A stretch of 64,000 bases of DNA, taken from an uncultured Bacteroidales bacterium. GTDB taxonomy: Bacteria > Bacteroidota > Bacteroidia > Bacteroidales > Paludibacteraceae. Under the pieces are notes generated by a model that worked only from the letters and a program-made list of their open reading frames with translations, ran no database searches and was not told the origin of the DNA. Shown piece after piece: positions 50,196 to 60,255 of the stretch (its first letter is position 1; each line of letters starts with the position of its first letter). Position numbers and translations under genes: made by a program. The DNA lies in NCBI GenBank assembly GCA_900316005.1, contig ONBH01000001.1, forward strand, positions 1 to 64,000, given 5' to 3'.

Positions 50196-51593
50196 ATGGA
50201 AAGAACAGTAATTATCGACGCGCTGAAGAGTACGCGTCTAAATGAGCCAATCAATGTGCGCGGCTGGGTCCGCAGCCGTCGTGGAAACAAGCAAATCAAT
50301 TTTATTGCCCTCAACGACGGTTCTACCATTAAGAATATCCAGATCGTAGTGGATATGTCTAAGTTCAGCGAAGAACAACTCAAACCCGTTACCACCGGTT
50401 CGTGCATCTCCGCCACAGGTATTCTGGTAGCCTCGCAAGGCTCGGGCCAAGCAGTAGAAGTACAACTGACCGAGTTGGAGGTATATGGAACCGCTGATCC
50501 GGAGCAATATCCGCTGCAGAAGAAGGGCTTGAGCATGGAGTACCTGCGTACCATCGCTCACCTGCGTCCGCGCACCAACACATTCGGCGCAGTCCTTCGT
50601 ATTCGCCACAACATGGCGATGGCCATCCATACCTATTTCCACCAGCATGGCTACTTCTACTTCCATACGCCCCTCATCACGGCTTCGGACTGCGAAGGTG
50701 CCGGTCAGATGTTCCAGGTTACGACCAAGAACCTCTACAACCTCAAGAAGGACGAAAACGGTCAGATAGACTATTCAGATGACTTCTTCGGCAAGATGGC
50801 AGCGCTGACGGTCAGCGGACAATTAGAGGGTGAATTAGGCGCCATGGCGTTGGGTAAGATATACACCTTTGGTCCTACATTCCGTGCCGAGAACTCAAAT
50901 ACCCCGCGCCACTTGGCAGAGTTCTGGATGATCGAGCCCGAGGTGGCATTTATCCAGAAGGAAGAACTAATGGCATTGGAGGAGGACTTCATCAAGTTCT
51001 GCGTGAAATGGGCATTGGACAACTGCATGGACGACCTGGAGTTCCTGAACCAATACGTAGATAAAGGCCTGATTGAGCGTCTGAAAGGCGTCATCAATAC
51101 CGAGTTTGTTCACCTTACCTATACCGAGGGTGTTGAGATTCTGCAGGAAGCTATCAAGAGCGGTCATAAGTTTGAGTTCCCCTGCCAATGGGGTGATGAC
51201 TTGGCATCGGAGCACGAGCGTTTCCTGGTAGAGGAACACTTTGGTCGCCCCGTTATCATGACCGACTATCCCAAGGATATTAAGGCCTTCTATATGAAGC
51301 TGAATGAGGACGACAAGACTGTACAAGGCACCGATGTATTATTCCCGCAGATTGGTGAGATTATCGGCGGAAGCGTGCGCGAGGAGAACCTCGACAAACT
51401 CAACGCCGAGATCGAACGTCGTCATATCCCGATGAAAGATATGTGGTGGTATCTGGATACCCGTCGCTTCGGTTCCGCTCCCCATGCCGGTTTCGGTTTG
51501 GGCTTTGAGCGCCTGATGCTCTTTGTAACAGGAATGCAGAACATCCGTGACGTGATTCCGTTCCCGCGTACACCGAAGTCGGCAGAATTTTAG
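50196..51593 (+). CDS. asnS: Asparaginyl-tRNA synthetase
   Basis: A 465-residue class IIb aminoacyl-tRNA synthetase. The N-terminal OB-fold anticodon-binding domain ([25 protein letters not shown]) is followed by the catalytic core: motif 2 region [21 protein letters not shown] and motif 3 [27 protein letters not shown]. It attaches Asn to tRNA-Asn, so no transamidation route is needed for Asn. It is preceded and followed by tandem word arrays. Confidence 0.96.
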   Translation: MERTVIIDALKSTRLNEPINVRGWVRSRRGNKQINFIALNDGSTIKNIQIVVDMSKFSEEQLKPVTTGSCISATGILVASQGSGQAVEVQLTELEVYGTADPEQYPLQKKGLSMEYLRTIAHLRPRTNTFGAVLRIRHNMAMAIHTYFHQHGYFYFHTPLITASDCEGAGQMFQVTTKNLYNLKKDENGQIDYSDDFFGKMAALTVSGQLEGELGAMALGKIYTFGPTFRAENSNTPRHLAEFWMIEPEVAFIQKEELMALEEDFIKFCVKWALDNCMDDLEFLNQYVDKGLIERLKGVINTEFVHLTYTEGVEILQEAIKSGHKFEFPCQWGDDLASEHERFLVEEHFGRPVIMTDYPKDIKAFYMKLNEDDKTVQGTDVLFPQIGEIIGGSVREENLDKLNAEIERRHIPMKDMWWYLDTRRFGSAPHAGFGLGFERLMLFVTGMQNIRDVIPFPRTPKSAEF

Positions 51594-51646
51594 CTTAAAT
51601 CAAGGATTTAAGATTAAAGATTTAAAATTTAAGATTTAAGATTAAA
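51591..51646. repeat. Tandem heptamer array GATTTAA after asnS
   Basis: Starting at the TAG stop of asnS: CTTAAATCAAG, then GATTTAA, GATTA, AAGATTTAA, AATTTAA, GATTTAA, GATTA words. The same GATTTAA word follows the Wzi and NagK-like genes. Confidence 0.85.
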
Positions 51647-51658
51647 ACAATAACCATA

Positions 51659-54600
51659 ATGAAAAAGTTACTGACAACCCTTTTCGTTCTGTGCATCGCC
51701 GTTTCTGCGATGGCTCAGGCCGGTTTGAAAGGTAAGGTTCTTAATGAATCGACCGGAGAACCCATCGTGGGTGCCACAGTCACGCTGGCCAACCAGAACA
51801 TCTCCACCACCACCAATGAGGCGGGTGAGTTCCAACTGGTGTACCTCGATGCCATTGAGGAAGAAATCATCATCGATGCCGACGGATTCGTGTCGGGCAT
51901 TGAGATTGTATCGCTCAAAGACAAGGAGACAATCACCATCGAAGCCCTACGTATCCAACCTGATTTGGCCACTTCGCAATTAGAGGAGGTCTATATCAAT
52001 ATATCAGAGCAGGAGATGAATGATGACGAAGGACGCACGCAGGAACAAGCTTCCGCCGCATCGTCATCGGTTGACGTATTCAATAATGTAACGTCGTTTG
52101 CATGGTCCACAGCCCGATACAGAAATCGCGGTTACGAACAGTACTTCGAGACCAACTACATCGAGGGTCTGAACTTCAGTTCGGCAGAACGCGGACAGTT
52201 CAACTTCTCGGCGATGGGCGGTCTGAACGATGCAAGCCGCTACAAGGAGACGGTCAATCCGCTGGAGGCAACCAACTTCACATTCGGTAATATCGGTCGT
52301 TCGACCAACTACCTGATGTCAGCCTCAAACTACGCAGCCGGCTGGAAAATAGGTGTTGCCGGTACAAACCGTAACTACAAGGCAGCTTTGCGTGCTACCT
52401 ATGCCAGCGGTCCGCTGAAGAACGACTGGTTTGTAGCCGCCCAGATTGCCTTCCGATTCTCGCCCTATATTGATGACAAGGGTAACATCGGCGAAGGTAA
52501 CGACTACTACTCATTAGGTTACTTCGTAACCGCCGAGAAACGCTGGAAGGATGGACGTCATCGCCTGAGTTTCCTGACCTTTGGTGCGCCCACGACACGC
52601 GGTTCGTCGACAGCCGTGACGCAGGAGGTCTATACCCTGACCAACCAATATAACCCGACGCAATGGGGCTGGAACAATTACAACCCCAACTGGGGCTACC
52701 AGAACGGCAAGGTGCGTAACTCGCGTACCATTCGCTCGTACGACCCGACTTTCCTGGCAGCCTATGACTTCAAGTTAAGCGACGACCAGAAGATTCACGC
52801 TGCAGTAGGTGCACACTACTCCTTCTACTCAAACTCGGCGCTCACGTTCTACAACGCACCAGATCCGCGTCCGGACTACTACCGCAACCTGCCGTCGTTC
52901 CTGATTGACGGCCAGCTGAATGCCAATGGTGCATTCATCCGTTCGGACTATGCCGGTCGCGCATTGGGCGAGGTGGACGAGAACGGAATCCTGCTTCATC
53001 CGGAAGAGTACAACGGAATGGCTTTAGGTCACTCGATCGACTACAGCGGTGCCAAGACCTTAATCGACCTCTGGACATCACGCGACAGCAAGACCACGCA
53101 GATAGATTGGGATGCACTCTATGCCTCAAACTACGCCAATAATATTGTCAACCCCGAGGGATCAGCACGCTATATGTTAGAGCGTCGTCACAACGATATA
53201 GCAGAGGTTATCGGTGCATTTAACTATCAGGATACGCGTTTCAAACACCTCAAGATAACGACCGGTCTTGATATCAAGCAAGCCTATGGCCTGCATTACA
53301 AGACCGTGGATGACCTACTGGGCGGTAACCAATGGATAGACCAAGACCCCTTTGCCGAACGCGATATCCGCGAGTTGGCTACCAACATCGGTATGACGCA
53401 GGAAATGATTGAATACGTCAAGCAGAACGATGTGGTCTATTGGGGCACCCATGGTTATGCCAAGAATGTGAAGAAAGGTGATCGCTTCGGCTACGACTAC
53501 CGCATCGCCATGACGAATGTTCGCGCATGGGCACAGAACGAATGGAACTGGCAGGATGTGGACCTCTACTACGCACTGGCGGTAACATATTCCTCCATGC
53601 AACGTACTACGAACATGATTAACGGTCGCGCAATCTACCTGGCAACCGTCAATTCGGAAGAAGAGAACCTGTACTTAGGTCCCAACTACGCAGCCATTCT
53701 CTATGGTACAACCACACCATCCTCTACTCAGACGGGTTATGCACACCACTTTGTGGACCCCGCCTTCAAAGCCGGCCTGACCTATAAAATCAATGGCCGT
53801 AACCGCATCCACATCAACGGCATGGCACAGACGATGGCTCCCCTGGCACGCGATGCCTATATCTCGCCGCGTATCCACGACCGCGCCTTTGCCAGCATCT
53901 ATACCCACGACCATGCCAAATCGCTGGCAGATTACTATTCCGCATCCCAGAAAGTCGTGAGTGCCGATCTGACTTACGAATGGAATTACCCCATCGTTCG
54001 CGGTCGCGTGACCGGTTTCTACACCCAATTCTGGGGCGGCTCGGAGCTGAACGGCTACTATGATGATGAGGCTCGCACGTTCGTTAACCAAGCCATCACG
54101 GGTATCAACCGTCGTCACGTAGGTGCCGAGGCTGCCATCAGCGTGAAGATGGGAACCTATTTCACCCTGACCGGTGCAGCAGCCTTTGGTGACTATCGCT
54201 ACACATCCAATGCCTACTCTATTACCTCGGCTGAGAACGGTATGTCGCTGGACGAATCTATCAACAGCGAGACCGGCGAAGTAAAACAACTATACGAACT
54301 GAAAGATTCGATTCTCATCAACGGTCTGCACGTAGCTAACGGTCCGCAACTGAATGCTTCGCTGAAGCTTAGTTTCTTCCACCCCAAGATGTGGTTTGCA
54401 GATATTACCATTTCGTACTACGACCGCAACTGGTTGGATTTTGCCCCCTCACGCCGTATGAAGGGTCTGTTTACCGGTACCCGCGCAGACGGATCCAGCG
54501 TCAACGGTTCGTATGCACAGATTTATGTTGACCACGACACCTATATCGATGCCCGTCAGAAAGATGCAGACGGCAACGTTTGCTTAGACAAGTACGGCAC

Positions 54601-54937
54601 ACCACTATTGGAAGGCCCGTACAAATACCTGGCAGATCAGGAGTCGCTGGTAAATAAGAACCCCTGGCATCGTATCGTTATTGATGCCAGCGTAGGTAAA
54701 CTTATCTACCTGAAGAATCGTCAGTCACTCAGCATCAACCTCTCACTCACGAACATAACCAACAACGTATGGCTCAAGACCGGCGGCTACCAGCAGGCTC
54801 GTCTGCCGCGTTCCACCCGCCAGGGAGAGGATGAGGGCGAGAACTCGACTATCAACTCCAATATATGGAAGTTCCCCTCGAAGTACTACTATGCATGGGG
54901 TATGAATTTCTATTTGTCCGTAACTTATAAATTCTAA
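51659..54937 (+). CDS. TonB-dependent receptor with carboxypeptidase-like N-domain
   Basis: A 1092-residue outer-membrane receptor. Signal peptide MKKLLTTLFVLCIAVSAMAQ, a CarboxypepD_reg-like beta domain (residues 22-100: GLKGKVLNESTGEPIVGATVTL), then a plug-like region (SSVDVFNNVTSFAWSTARYRNRGYE) and a large barrel with aromatic strands ending YLSVTYKF, a terminal aromatic as in OM barrels. It is smaller in the plug than SusC and has no SusD partner. The DUF5689 lipoprotein follows after 12 nt. The substrate is unknown; the context of nuclease and nucleotidase suggests nucleic-acid-derived molecules. Confidence 0.87.
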   Translation: MKKLLTTLFVLCIAVSAMAQAGLKGKVLNESTGEPIVGATVTLANQNISTTTNEAGEFQLVYLDAIEEEIIIDADGFVSGIEIVSLKDKETITIEALRIQPDLATSQLEEVYINISEQEMNDDEGRTQEQASAASSSVDVFNNVTSFAWSTARYRNRGYEQYFETNYIEGLNFSSAERGQFNFSAMGGLNDASRYKETVNPLEATNFTFGNIGRSTNYLMSASNYAAGWKIGVAGTNRNYKAALRATYASGPLKNDWFVAAQIAFRFSPYIDDKGNIGEGNDYYSLGYFVTAEKRWKDGRHRLSFLTFGAPTTRGSSTAVTQEVYTLTNQYNPTQWGWNNYNPNWGYQNGKVRNSRTIRSYDPTFLAAYDFKLSDDQKIHAAVGAHYSFYSNSALTFYNAPDPRPDYYRNLPSFLIDGQLNANGAFIRSDYAGRALGEVDENGILLHPEEYNGMALGHSIDYSGAKTLIDLWTSRDSKTTQIDWDALYASNYANNIVNPEGSARYMLERRHNDIAEVIGAFNYQDTRFKHLKITTGLDIKQAYGLHYKTVDDLLGGNQWIDQDPFAERDIRELATNIGMTQEMIEYVKQNDVVYWGTHGYAKNVKKGDRFGYDYRIAMTNVRAWAQNEWNWQDVDLYYALAVTYSSMQRTTNMINGRAIYLATVNSEEENLYLGPNYAAILYGTTTPSSTQTGYAHHFVDPAFKAGLTYKINGRNRIHINGMAQTMAPLARDAYISPRIHDRAFASIYTHDHAKSLADYYSASQKVVSADLTYEWNYPIVRGRVTGFYTQFWGGSELNGYYDDEARTFVNQAITGINRRHVGAEAAISVKMGTYFTLTGAAAFGDYRYTSNAYSITSAENGMSLDESINSETGEVKQLYELKDSILINGLHVANGPQLNASLKLSFFHPKMWFADITISYYDRNWLDFAPSRRMKGLFTGTRADGSSVNGSYAQIYVDHDTYIDARQKDADGNVCLDKYGTPLLEGPYKYLADQESLVNKNPWHRIVIDASVGKLIYLKNRQSLSINLSLTNITNNVWLKTGGYQQARLPRSTRQGEDEGENSTINSNIWKFPSKYYYAWGMNFYLSVTYKF

Positions 54938-54942
54938 GGAGG
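54936..54942 (+). promoter_or_regulatory. Strong Shine-Dalgarno sequence (unusual here)
   Basis: AAGGAGG lies 7 nt before the ATG of the DUF5689 gene and overlaps the TAA stop of the TonB receptor gene. Other genes in the window show no such motif, and Bacteroidota ribosomes generally hide the anti-SD, so this is exceptional. Confidence 0.6.
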
Positions 54943-54949
54943 CCGCAAT

Positions 54950-56326
54950 ATGAAAAAGACAATGAAATTGGGCTATTTCTTCGTAGCCGCCATCACAGCT
55001 ATATTTAGCGCCTGTCAGTCCGATCCTATTTTAGAGGAATCGCTGTTTATCGATGAGGCCCAAGTGGCAGAAATCATCAAGGACGGCAAATTGTATGACC
55101 TGGATTCGCTGGTCAGTACGTTTATGACCGAAGTTGGCAACTACCATTCCGATACCACCAACTACCGTACGGCAGCCAACAACGAGGCCGTCAATCCCGG
55201 TATCTGGCTTTTCTCTATTGACACGCTGCCTACTAACGGCCCCGGCATCTATATCCGCGGTCGCGTAGCAACCGACGACTACGGAGGCAACTTCTACAAG
55301 GCACTCGTCATCCAGCAAATAGTGGACAACAACGGAACGATTGGCCAGCAGGCTCTGCGTATATCGGTAGATGCCGGTTCAGCCTCGGGCATGTTCCCGC
55401 GGGGTCAAGAGCTGCTGATTCGCTGCAACGGTTTCGCTATAGGTCGGTATGCTAACCAGATTCAGCTCTGCGTTCCATCACACAACAACAATGTATGGGC
55501 TCAGAATGCAGAACGCAAAGTAGGTTGGGCTCCGGGGCGTATACCCTTTGCACGCTTCAAGGCAGCTGTGACACGTATCGGCAAGCCCGACGCATCCAAA
55601 CTGCTGTATGAGGCACGCAGCGTATCAAGCATCACCTCTTCTGTTGACCCCAAGGCTGCACGCAGCCAAGACGGCAAACTGGTGTACATCAATAATATCT
55701 ACTACACCGGTCAATGCCAAAACGACAGCCGTCAGACTGCCTATTGCTCGTGGGGTAATCCTTCGGATGACAAGACTGCAAATGTGTTTGCACCTACTAC
55801 GAAGAACGTTGGTCACCCCCAGTCACGCTTTATTACCGACGGGTCGGGTGATACCATCAGTATCTCGATGTCGGAGTACGCCAAGGAGGCTCACTTCTAC
55901 CTGCCCGGTGCCAATAATCCCTTTGCCTATATGGTAGCACCCTTCGACTCGGTACAAACAGAAGTGGTGCCCACAACGCCTTACTTGAGCTTTACCGTTG
56001 GGACAACAACCTATTATGTAACTGTATCGGCCGAGAAACAGCTTTTGGGTTGGGAGCCGGATGATGTAGTATTCACCAACGAGGCCCTCTCGCAAGGCTA
56101 TGTATTCGATGGCACTAAATGGAGTGAGAAAGTAGGTGTACTGCATTGTACAGACTATGTAGGTGGTGTGTATGGAATATTAAGTTACTACATGGATAAT
56201 GCCAATTACGCACCCGCTGTGACCAACTGGTCTATCTCCATCTGTGACCTGAGTGACCTTCGCCTGATCAATACCCAGACCGGCAGTCCTTGGATTCCGG
56301 AGGAATACAACGGCTATGGTTTATAA
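54950..56326 (+). CDS. DUF5689 surface lipoprotein
   Basis: A 458-residue lipoprotein (signal MKKTMKLGYFFVAAITAIFSAC) with the DUF5689 pattern: GIYIRGRVATDDYGGNFYKALVIQQI...LRISVDAGSASGMFPRGQELLIRCNGFAIGRY. This is an OB-fold-like arrangement that could bind nucleic acid or ligand. The C-terminal half (from about residue 270) is a separate beta domain. It is the partner gene of the TonB receptor. DUF5689 genes are often found next to TonB receptors and EEP nucleases in Bacteroidota, to my knowledge, and here both are close. Confidence 0.87.
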   Translation: MKKTMKLGYFFVAAITAIFSACQSDPILEESLFIDEAQVAEIIKDGKLYDLDSLVSTFMTEVGNYHSDTTNYRTAANNEAVNPGIWLFSIDTLPTNGPGIYIRGRVATDDYGGNFYKALVIQQIVDNNGTIGQQALRISVDAGSASGMFPRGQELLIRCNGFAIGRYANQIQLCVPSHNNNVWAQNAERKVGWAPGRIPFARFKAAVTRIGKPDASKLLYEARSVSSITSSVDPKAARSQDGKLVYINNIYYTGQCQNDSRQTAYCSWGNPSDDKTANVFAPTTKNVGHPQSRFITDGSGDTISISMSEYAKEAHFYLPGANNPFAYMVAPFDSVQTEVVPTTPYLSFTVGTTTYYVTVSAEKQLLGWEPDDVVFTNEALSQGYVFDGTKWSEKVGVLHCTDYVGGVYGILSYYMDNANYAPAVTNWSISICDLSDLRLINTQTGSPWIPEEYNGYGL

Positions 56327-56341
56327 TACCGGTTATAACTC

Positions 56342-56848
56342 ATGCCATTCAACTGGATTGACATACTGATTGCACTACCGCTACTCTATGGCCTGATAGT
56401 CGGCATCCGTCGTGGACTGGTGACCGAATTTCTGGCTATAGCAGCGGTAGTGGCAGCCTTTATCGGCGCGCGGCTTTGGGGACCATCGGCTGTGCCATGG
56501 GTACTCAAAGCAAGTGCGGCGGTACACCTCAACATGCCTCAACAAGTGGCCGTAGTAATAGCCTATGCGGGTCTATTTGCCATCATCGCCCTCGTGCTGA
56601 ATCTCATCGGCAGATGGCTGACCAAGTTTTTCGAGACGATCCACATTGGCTGGGTCAACCATCTATTGGGCGCCGTCTTCGGCGTGTTGAAATGGGGCAT
56701 CATCGTGATGGTACTGGTCTTCATCGTAGGGCAGATTGACAGTTATTTTGCCATCCTGCCTGACTCTGTCACGGCCGAATCACGCTTATGGGGCCCCGCT
56801 CTCAAGTCTGCCAACTACTGCTGGCAGTACATACAGAACGCTATTTAA
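56342..56848 (+). CDS. CvpA family membrane protein
   Basis: A 168-residue inner-membrane protein with four helices. Family features are the N-terminal NWIDILIALPLLYGLIVGIRRGLVTEFLAIAAV and the later LNLIGRWLTKFFETIHIGWVNHLLGAVFGVLKWGIIV. CvpA was named for colicin V production, but its general role is envelope stability. It follows the DUF5689 gene after 15 nt and is probably co-transcribed. Confidence 0.9.
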   Translation: MPFNWIDILIALPLLYGLIVGIRRGLVTEFLAIAAVVAAFIGARLWGPSAVPWVLKASAAVHLNMPQQVAVVIAYAGLFAIIALVLNLIGRWLTKFFETIHIGWVNHLLGAVFGVLKWGIIVMVLVFIVGQIDSYFAILPDSVTAESRLWGPALKSANYCWQYIQNAI

Positions 56849-56874
56849 GAACACCTAATACACCCTATTTTCAC

Positions 56875-58935
56875 ATGAGAAACACTCATTTACGTCTGGC
56901 AGCCGTCGCTGTCCTGTTTGCAAGTATCCTTACCGCTTGTACCATGAAAACTACCTCAACATCCCCTAAGAGCGTCAGCGATGCTGTTGTTCTTCAAACC
57001 CTCGAAGCCGTACGTGCAGAAGCACCTGAGTTAGACCAAGAACGCCTGGAACGCGGCATCCGTCAGGCCGCCAATTTATGGCGCGAAGAGGACGGAACAG
57101 AAGCCGAGTTTAAGGCATTTGCTATAGAGCATACCGCCAAGACAACCGCGGAACGCGATGCCCTATTCTTCAGCCTGAGCCGTATTATGGAGCGACTCAG
57201 CGAGAGTGCCGATATGCTAACCGTGGAATTACTGAAGCCCACGCAACTTACCAACGCAGGTGAACCGACCGTAGCGGACTGGATTATGTCGGGTTACAGC
57301 TCGAACGCTCACCTCCGCGATGACCTCTTTGCCAACAAATTAGCCTTTCTTACCATTCTCAACTTCCCCTTCTACACCCTGGATGAGAAGAACACCATTG
57401 GCCGCGAGTGGACACGTCAACAATGGGCAGAAGCCCGTCTGGGTGACGTCTTCACGGAGCGTATTCCCGCCAAGGAGGTAGCTGCCCTGGCTCAGGCTTA
57501 TGCTGATGCCGAGAACTATATAGCCGACTACAATATCTATATGGGTCGTCTGCGCACGGAAGACGGACGCCAGCTATTTCCCGACGGCATGAAACTACTC
57601 AGCCATTGGAACCTGCGCGACGAACTCAAAGCCGACTATAGCGAGCCGCTAACCGAAGATGCCGAAGGACGCCTGGTCAACGAAAAGCAGGAGATGATTT
57701 ACCAGGTCATGCAACGTATCATCCGTCAGGAGATTCCCGCTTGCGTCATCAATAACGAAGGCCCCATCTGGTATCCCTATAGTAATCGCGTAGAGGAAGC
57801 CAACGGGCAAACAGCTACACGCGAGGCGGATGTACGATACCAGAAGATTCTGGACACCTTCCACGCTATGCTGGAAGTAGATAAGTACTGCCCCACGCGT
57901 CCGACCGGTATTATCCGTAACTTTGAGGGCGATATAGAGATTCCTGCCGATGAGGTAGAACGCCTCTTTATCCAACTAATCGGTTCGGAACAGGTCAAGA
58001 CGGTAGCTGCTATTATCAAAGAACGTCTCGGGCGCGAGTTACGCCCCTACGATATATGGTACGACGGTTTCAAATCACGTAGTACCATGAATGAGGACGA
58101 CCTTACCGCACAGACACGCTCGCTCTACCCCACCCCCGAGGCTTACCAGAGGCAGATACATATCATGCTGCAGAAACTCGGTTTTGACAAGGAGAGTTCG
58201 GAATATATCGCCCGTCGTATCGTGGTGGAACCCGCCCGCGGTTCCGGTCACGCGTGGCCGTGTGTTGGTCACAACGAGCCGACCCGCCTACGTACGCGTA
58301 TCGGTAGCCAAGGTATGGACTACAAGGGTTACAACATCGCCGTGCATGAAATGGGACATAATGTAGAAGAGGTGGTCAGCCTCTACATGATGGACTACTA
58401 TATGCTGCATGGTATCCCGAATACGGGCTTCACGGAGACGAGTGCCTTCATCTTCCAACAACGCGACCTGCAATTACTGGGCTACGGCAAGCAAGAGATG
58501 AACCGCGAAGCGACGTTGGATGTATTCTGGGGTATGTATGAGATTATGGGTGTGAGCCTGGTTGATATGCGCATGTGGCGTTGGCTCTATGCACACCCGG
58601 AAGCTACGGCAGCAGAGCTACGCGAGGCAACTACACAAATTGCAGCCGAGCTATGGAACGAATACTACCGTCCGGTATTAGGTGAGGACAACTGCGTACT
58701 CCAAGCCATCTATTCGCATATGGTCAACAGCCCGATGTACCTGCCTAACTACCCCATTGGACATATTGTACAATATCAGTTGGAAGAACAACTGACGGGT
58801 ACGAGCGGCAGAGAATGGGCTGATAAATACCTGCGCTGGTACCGCTTAGGCCGTCTGACGCCCCAAGAATGGATGCGTCAGGCTGTGAATGGCGAACTGT
58901 CGGTAGAGCCAGTCTTGAGAGCAATTGATAATTGA
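56875..58935 (+). CDS. Zinc metallopeptidase lipoprotein (gluzincin, HEMGH)
   Basis: A 686-residue lipoprotein (lipobox LTAC) with zinc site His491-Glu-x-x-His495 (VHEMGHNVEEV) and a likely third ligand Glu521 in GFTETSAF. The HExxH...E pattern and mostly helical composition suggest a gluzincin related to M3/M32/M49-type oligopeptidases; I cannot fix the family. It should act in the periplasm or at the surface. The start is at ATG 56875; a longer frame reads back into cvpA. The last codons Ile-Asp-Asn and the TGA are part of a heptamer array, so the natural C-terminus may have been replaced. Confidence 0.82.
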   Translation: MRNTHLRLAAVAVLFASILTACTMKTTSTSPKSVSDAVVLQTLEAVRAEAPELDQERLERGIRQAANLWREEDGTEAEFKAFAIEHTAKTTAERDALFFSLSRIMERLSESADMLTVELLKPTQLTNAGEPTVADWIMSGYSSNAHLRDDLFANKLAFLTILNFPFYTLDEKNTIGREWTRQQWAEARLGDVFTERIPAKEVAALAQAYADAENYIADYNIYMGRLRTEDGRQLFPDGMKLLSHWNLRDELKADYSEPLTEDAEGRLVNEKQEMIYQVMQRIIRQEIPACVINNEGPIWYPYSNRVEEANGQTATREADVRYQKILDTFHAMLEVDKYCPTRPTGIIRNFEGDIEIPADEVERLFIQLIGSEQVKTVAAIIKERLGRELRPYDIWYDGFKSRSTMNEDDLTAQTRSLYPTPEAYQRQIHIMLQKLGFDKESSEYIARRIVVEPARGSGHAWPCVGHNEPTRLRTRIGSQGMDYKGYNIAVHEMGHNVEEVVSLYMMDYYMLHGIPNTGFTETSAFIFQQRDLQLLGYGKQEMNREATLDVFWGMYEIMGVSLVDMRMWRWLYAHPEATAAELREATTQIAAELWNEYYRPVLGEDNCVLQAIYSHMVNSPMYLPNYPIGHIVQYQLEEQLTGTSGREWADKYLRWYRLGRLTPQEWMRQAVNGELSVEPVLRAIDN

Positions 58936-58947
58936 TAATTGATATTT
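58924..58947. repeat. Tandem heptamer array ATTGATA over a stop codon
   Basis: ATTGATA, ATTGATA, ATTGATA, then TTT. It encodes the last residues and the stop (TGA 58933-58935) of the metallopeptidase and runs up to just before the next gene. Confidence 0.88.
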
Positions 58948-58950
58948 TAG

Positions 58951-60255
58951 ATTACGAGAAGAACGAAAGCCATACTGCTGACCTGGTTTGTCCTGCTATC
59001 GATGACGATGGCAGGACAAACGAGTGTCACGTTTGAGGAACTGATACAGAACGGAGAAGCCTATGTAGGTCAACGGGTGAAAGTGACGACTCCGCTCGTA
59101 GTATGCGGCGTGTATTACGACAGCCTCATTCTATCCGACCAACGTCTGTACGTACCCGAGGAACGTGCTGTTGGATTGGATCAAGGCGACTCGACTACCT
59201 ATTGGCAACAGGTTGCCTTCAATCGCACACACAGACTGCGGCTGGAAACCAATCATAAGCCCTACCAAGTCTATACCGGTAGTATCGTTCGCTCGCTACG
59301 TGCGCTCGTTACCAAGCCCGGCGTTCTCGTAGCAGGCAAGGCACCCAAATTCACATGCAACAAGCCCAACGACCGCTTGCCAAAGATGAAGGACGCCAAC
59401 CTCGTTATCTGCTCGTCAAACGTTCAAAACCTGTTCGCAGACCTCGGAGGATATGCGTCAGCCAAGACGCCCAAACAATTGGATTTGCAGGTTGAGAAAG
59501 TTGCGAAAGGGTTATTATATTCGCAGGCGGACTTATTCGCACTATGCGAAGTAGAGAAAGGAAACAAGACTCCTGCCCTATTGGTAGAGCGCATGAACGC
59601 CAAGACAAAGGCAGGAAGATATAGTTGGGTTGAGAGCCGCACAAGCGATGGCGACACCATAGGCGTGTGCTATGTGTATCGTACTGACCGCATCCAGCCC
59701 TATGGGGAAACAGGCTATGGCTATCCGGAAGGGAATATCTATGGTGAACGCTTCAAGATACAGGGATTTGTACACACGGCTACGGGTGAACGTTTCGTAG
59801 TAAGCCTTAACCATCTGCGCTCTAAACGTGGTTCTGCCCAACGGGCGGATAGTCTGCGCATGCTCAATATCCATGCCATCAAGGAGTTGCTTGATAATGC
59901 ACCCCTACTCTATGGTGATAGCGATATACTGGTCGTAGGCGATTTCAATTGCTACAGCTATGAACGGCCTATCCAATATCTGGTACAGCAAGGCTATGCA
60001 GACCAGCAAATGCGCTTTGATAGTACAGATTATTCCTATGTATATAAAGCCGAGTCCGGTAGCCTGGACCGCGTGTTAGCCTCACCCACGATGGCGGAGA
60101 AGATAATCGGCATCAAGGCCATTCACCTCAATGCCGATTGTTTCTATTCGTTAGGTTATCGAAGCCGTTACGCGAAAAGCGACCGTTTTCGCTATTCGGA
60201 CCACGACCCTGTGGTTATTTACTTGCGTCTATCACAAAACGCGGCCTCCCGCTAA
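58951..60255 (+). CDS. Secreted endonuclease/exonuclease/phosphatase (EEP) protein
   Basis: An EEP-fold phosphodiesterase, probably a secreted nuclease. The first ATG (59002) would leave half a signal peptide, whereas reading from ATT at 58951 gives TRRTKAILLTWFVLLSMTMAGQ, a full one. No ATG, GTG or TTG lies between the preceding stop (58948) and the helix. I therefore place the start at ATT 58951, a rare start codon, or a mutated ATG. An N-terminal OB-fold-like domain (GEAYVGQRVKVTTPLVVCGVYYDSLILSDQRLYVP) precedes the EEP domain (VICSSNVQNLF, ALCEVEKG, SLNHLRSKRG, VVGDFNCYS, YSDHDPVV), whose metal and catalytic residues are complete. Its 3' end overlaps the convergent nucleotidase gene by 41 nt. 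Confidence 0.82.
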   Translation: MTRRTKAILLTWFVLLSMTMAGQTSVTFEELIQNGEAYVGQRVKVTTPLVVCGVYYDSLILSDQRLYVPEERAVGLDQGDSTTYWQQVAFNRTHRLRLETNHKPYQVYTGSIVRSLRALVTKPGVLVAGKAPKFTCNKPNDRLPKMKDANLVICSSNVQNLFADLGGYASAKTPKQLDLQVEKVAKGLLYSQADLFALCEVEKGNKTPALLVERMNAKTKAGRYSWVESRTSDGDTIGVCYVYRTDRIQPYGETGYGYPEGNIYGERFKIQGFVHTATGERFVVSLNHLRSKRGSAQRADSLRMLNIHAIKELLDNAPLLYGDSDILVVGDFNCYSYERPIQYLVQQGYADQQMRFDSTDYSYVYKAESGSLDRVLASPTMAEKIIGIKAIHLNADCFYSLGYRSRYAKSDRFRYSDHDPVVIYLRLSQNAASR

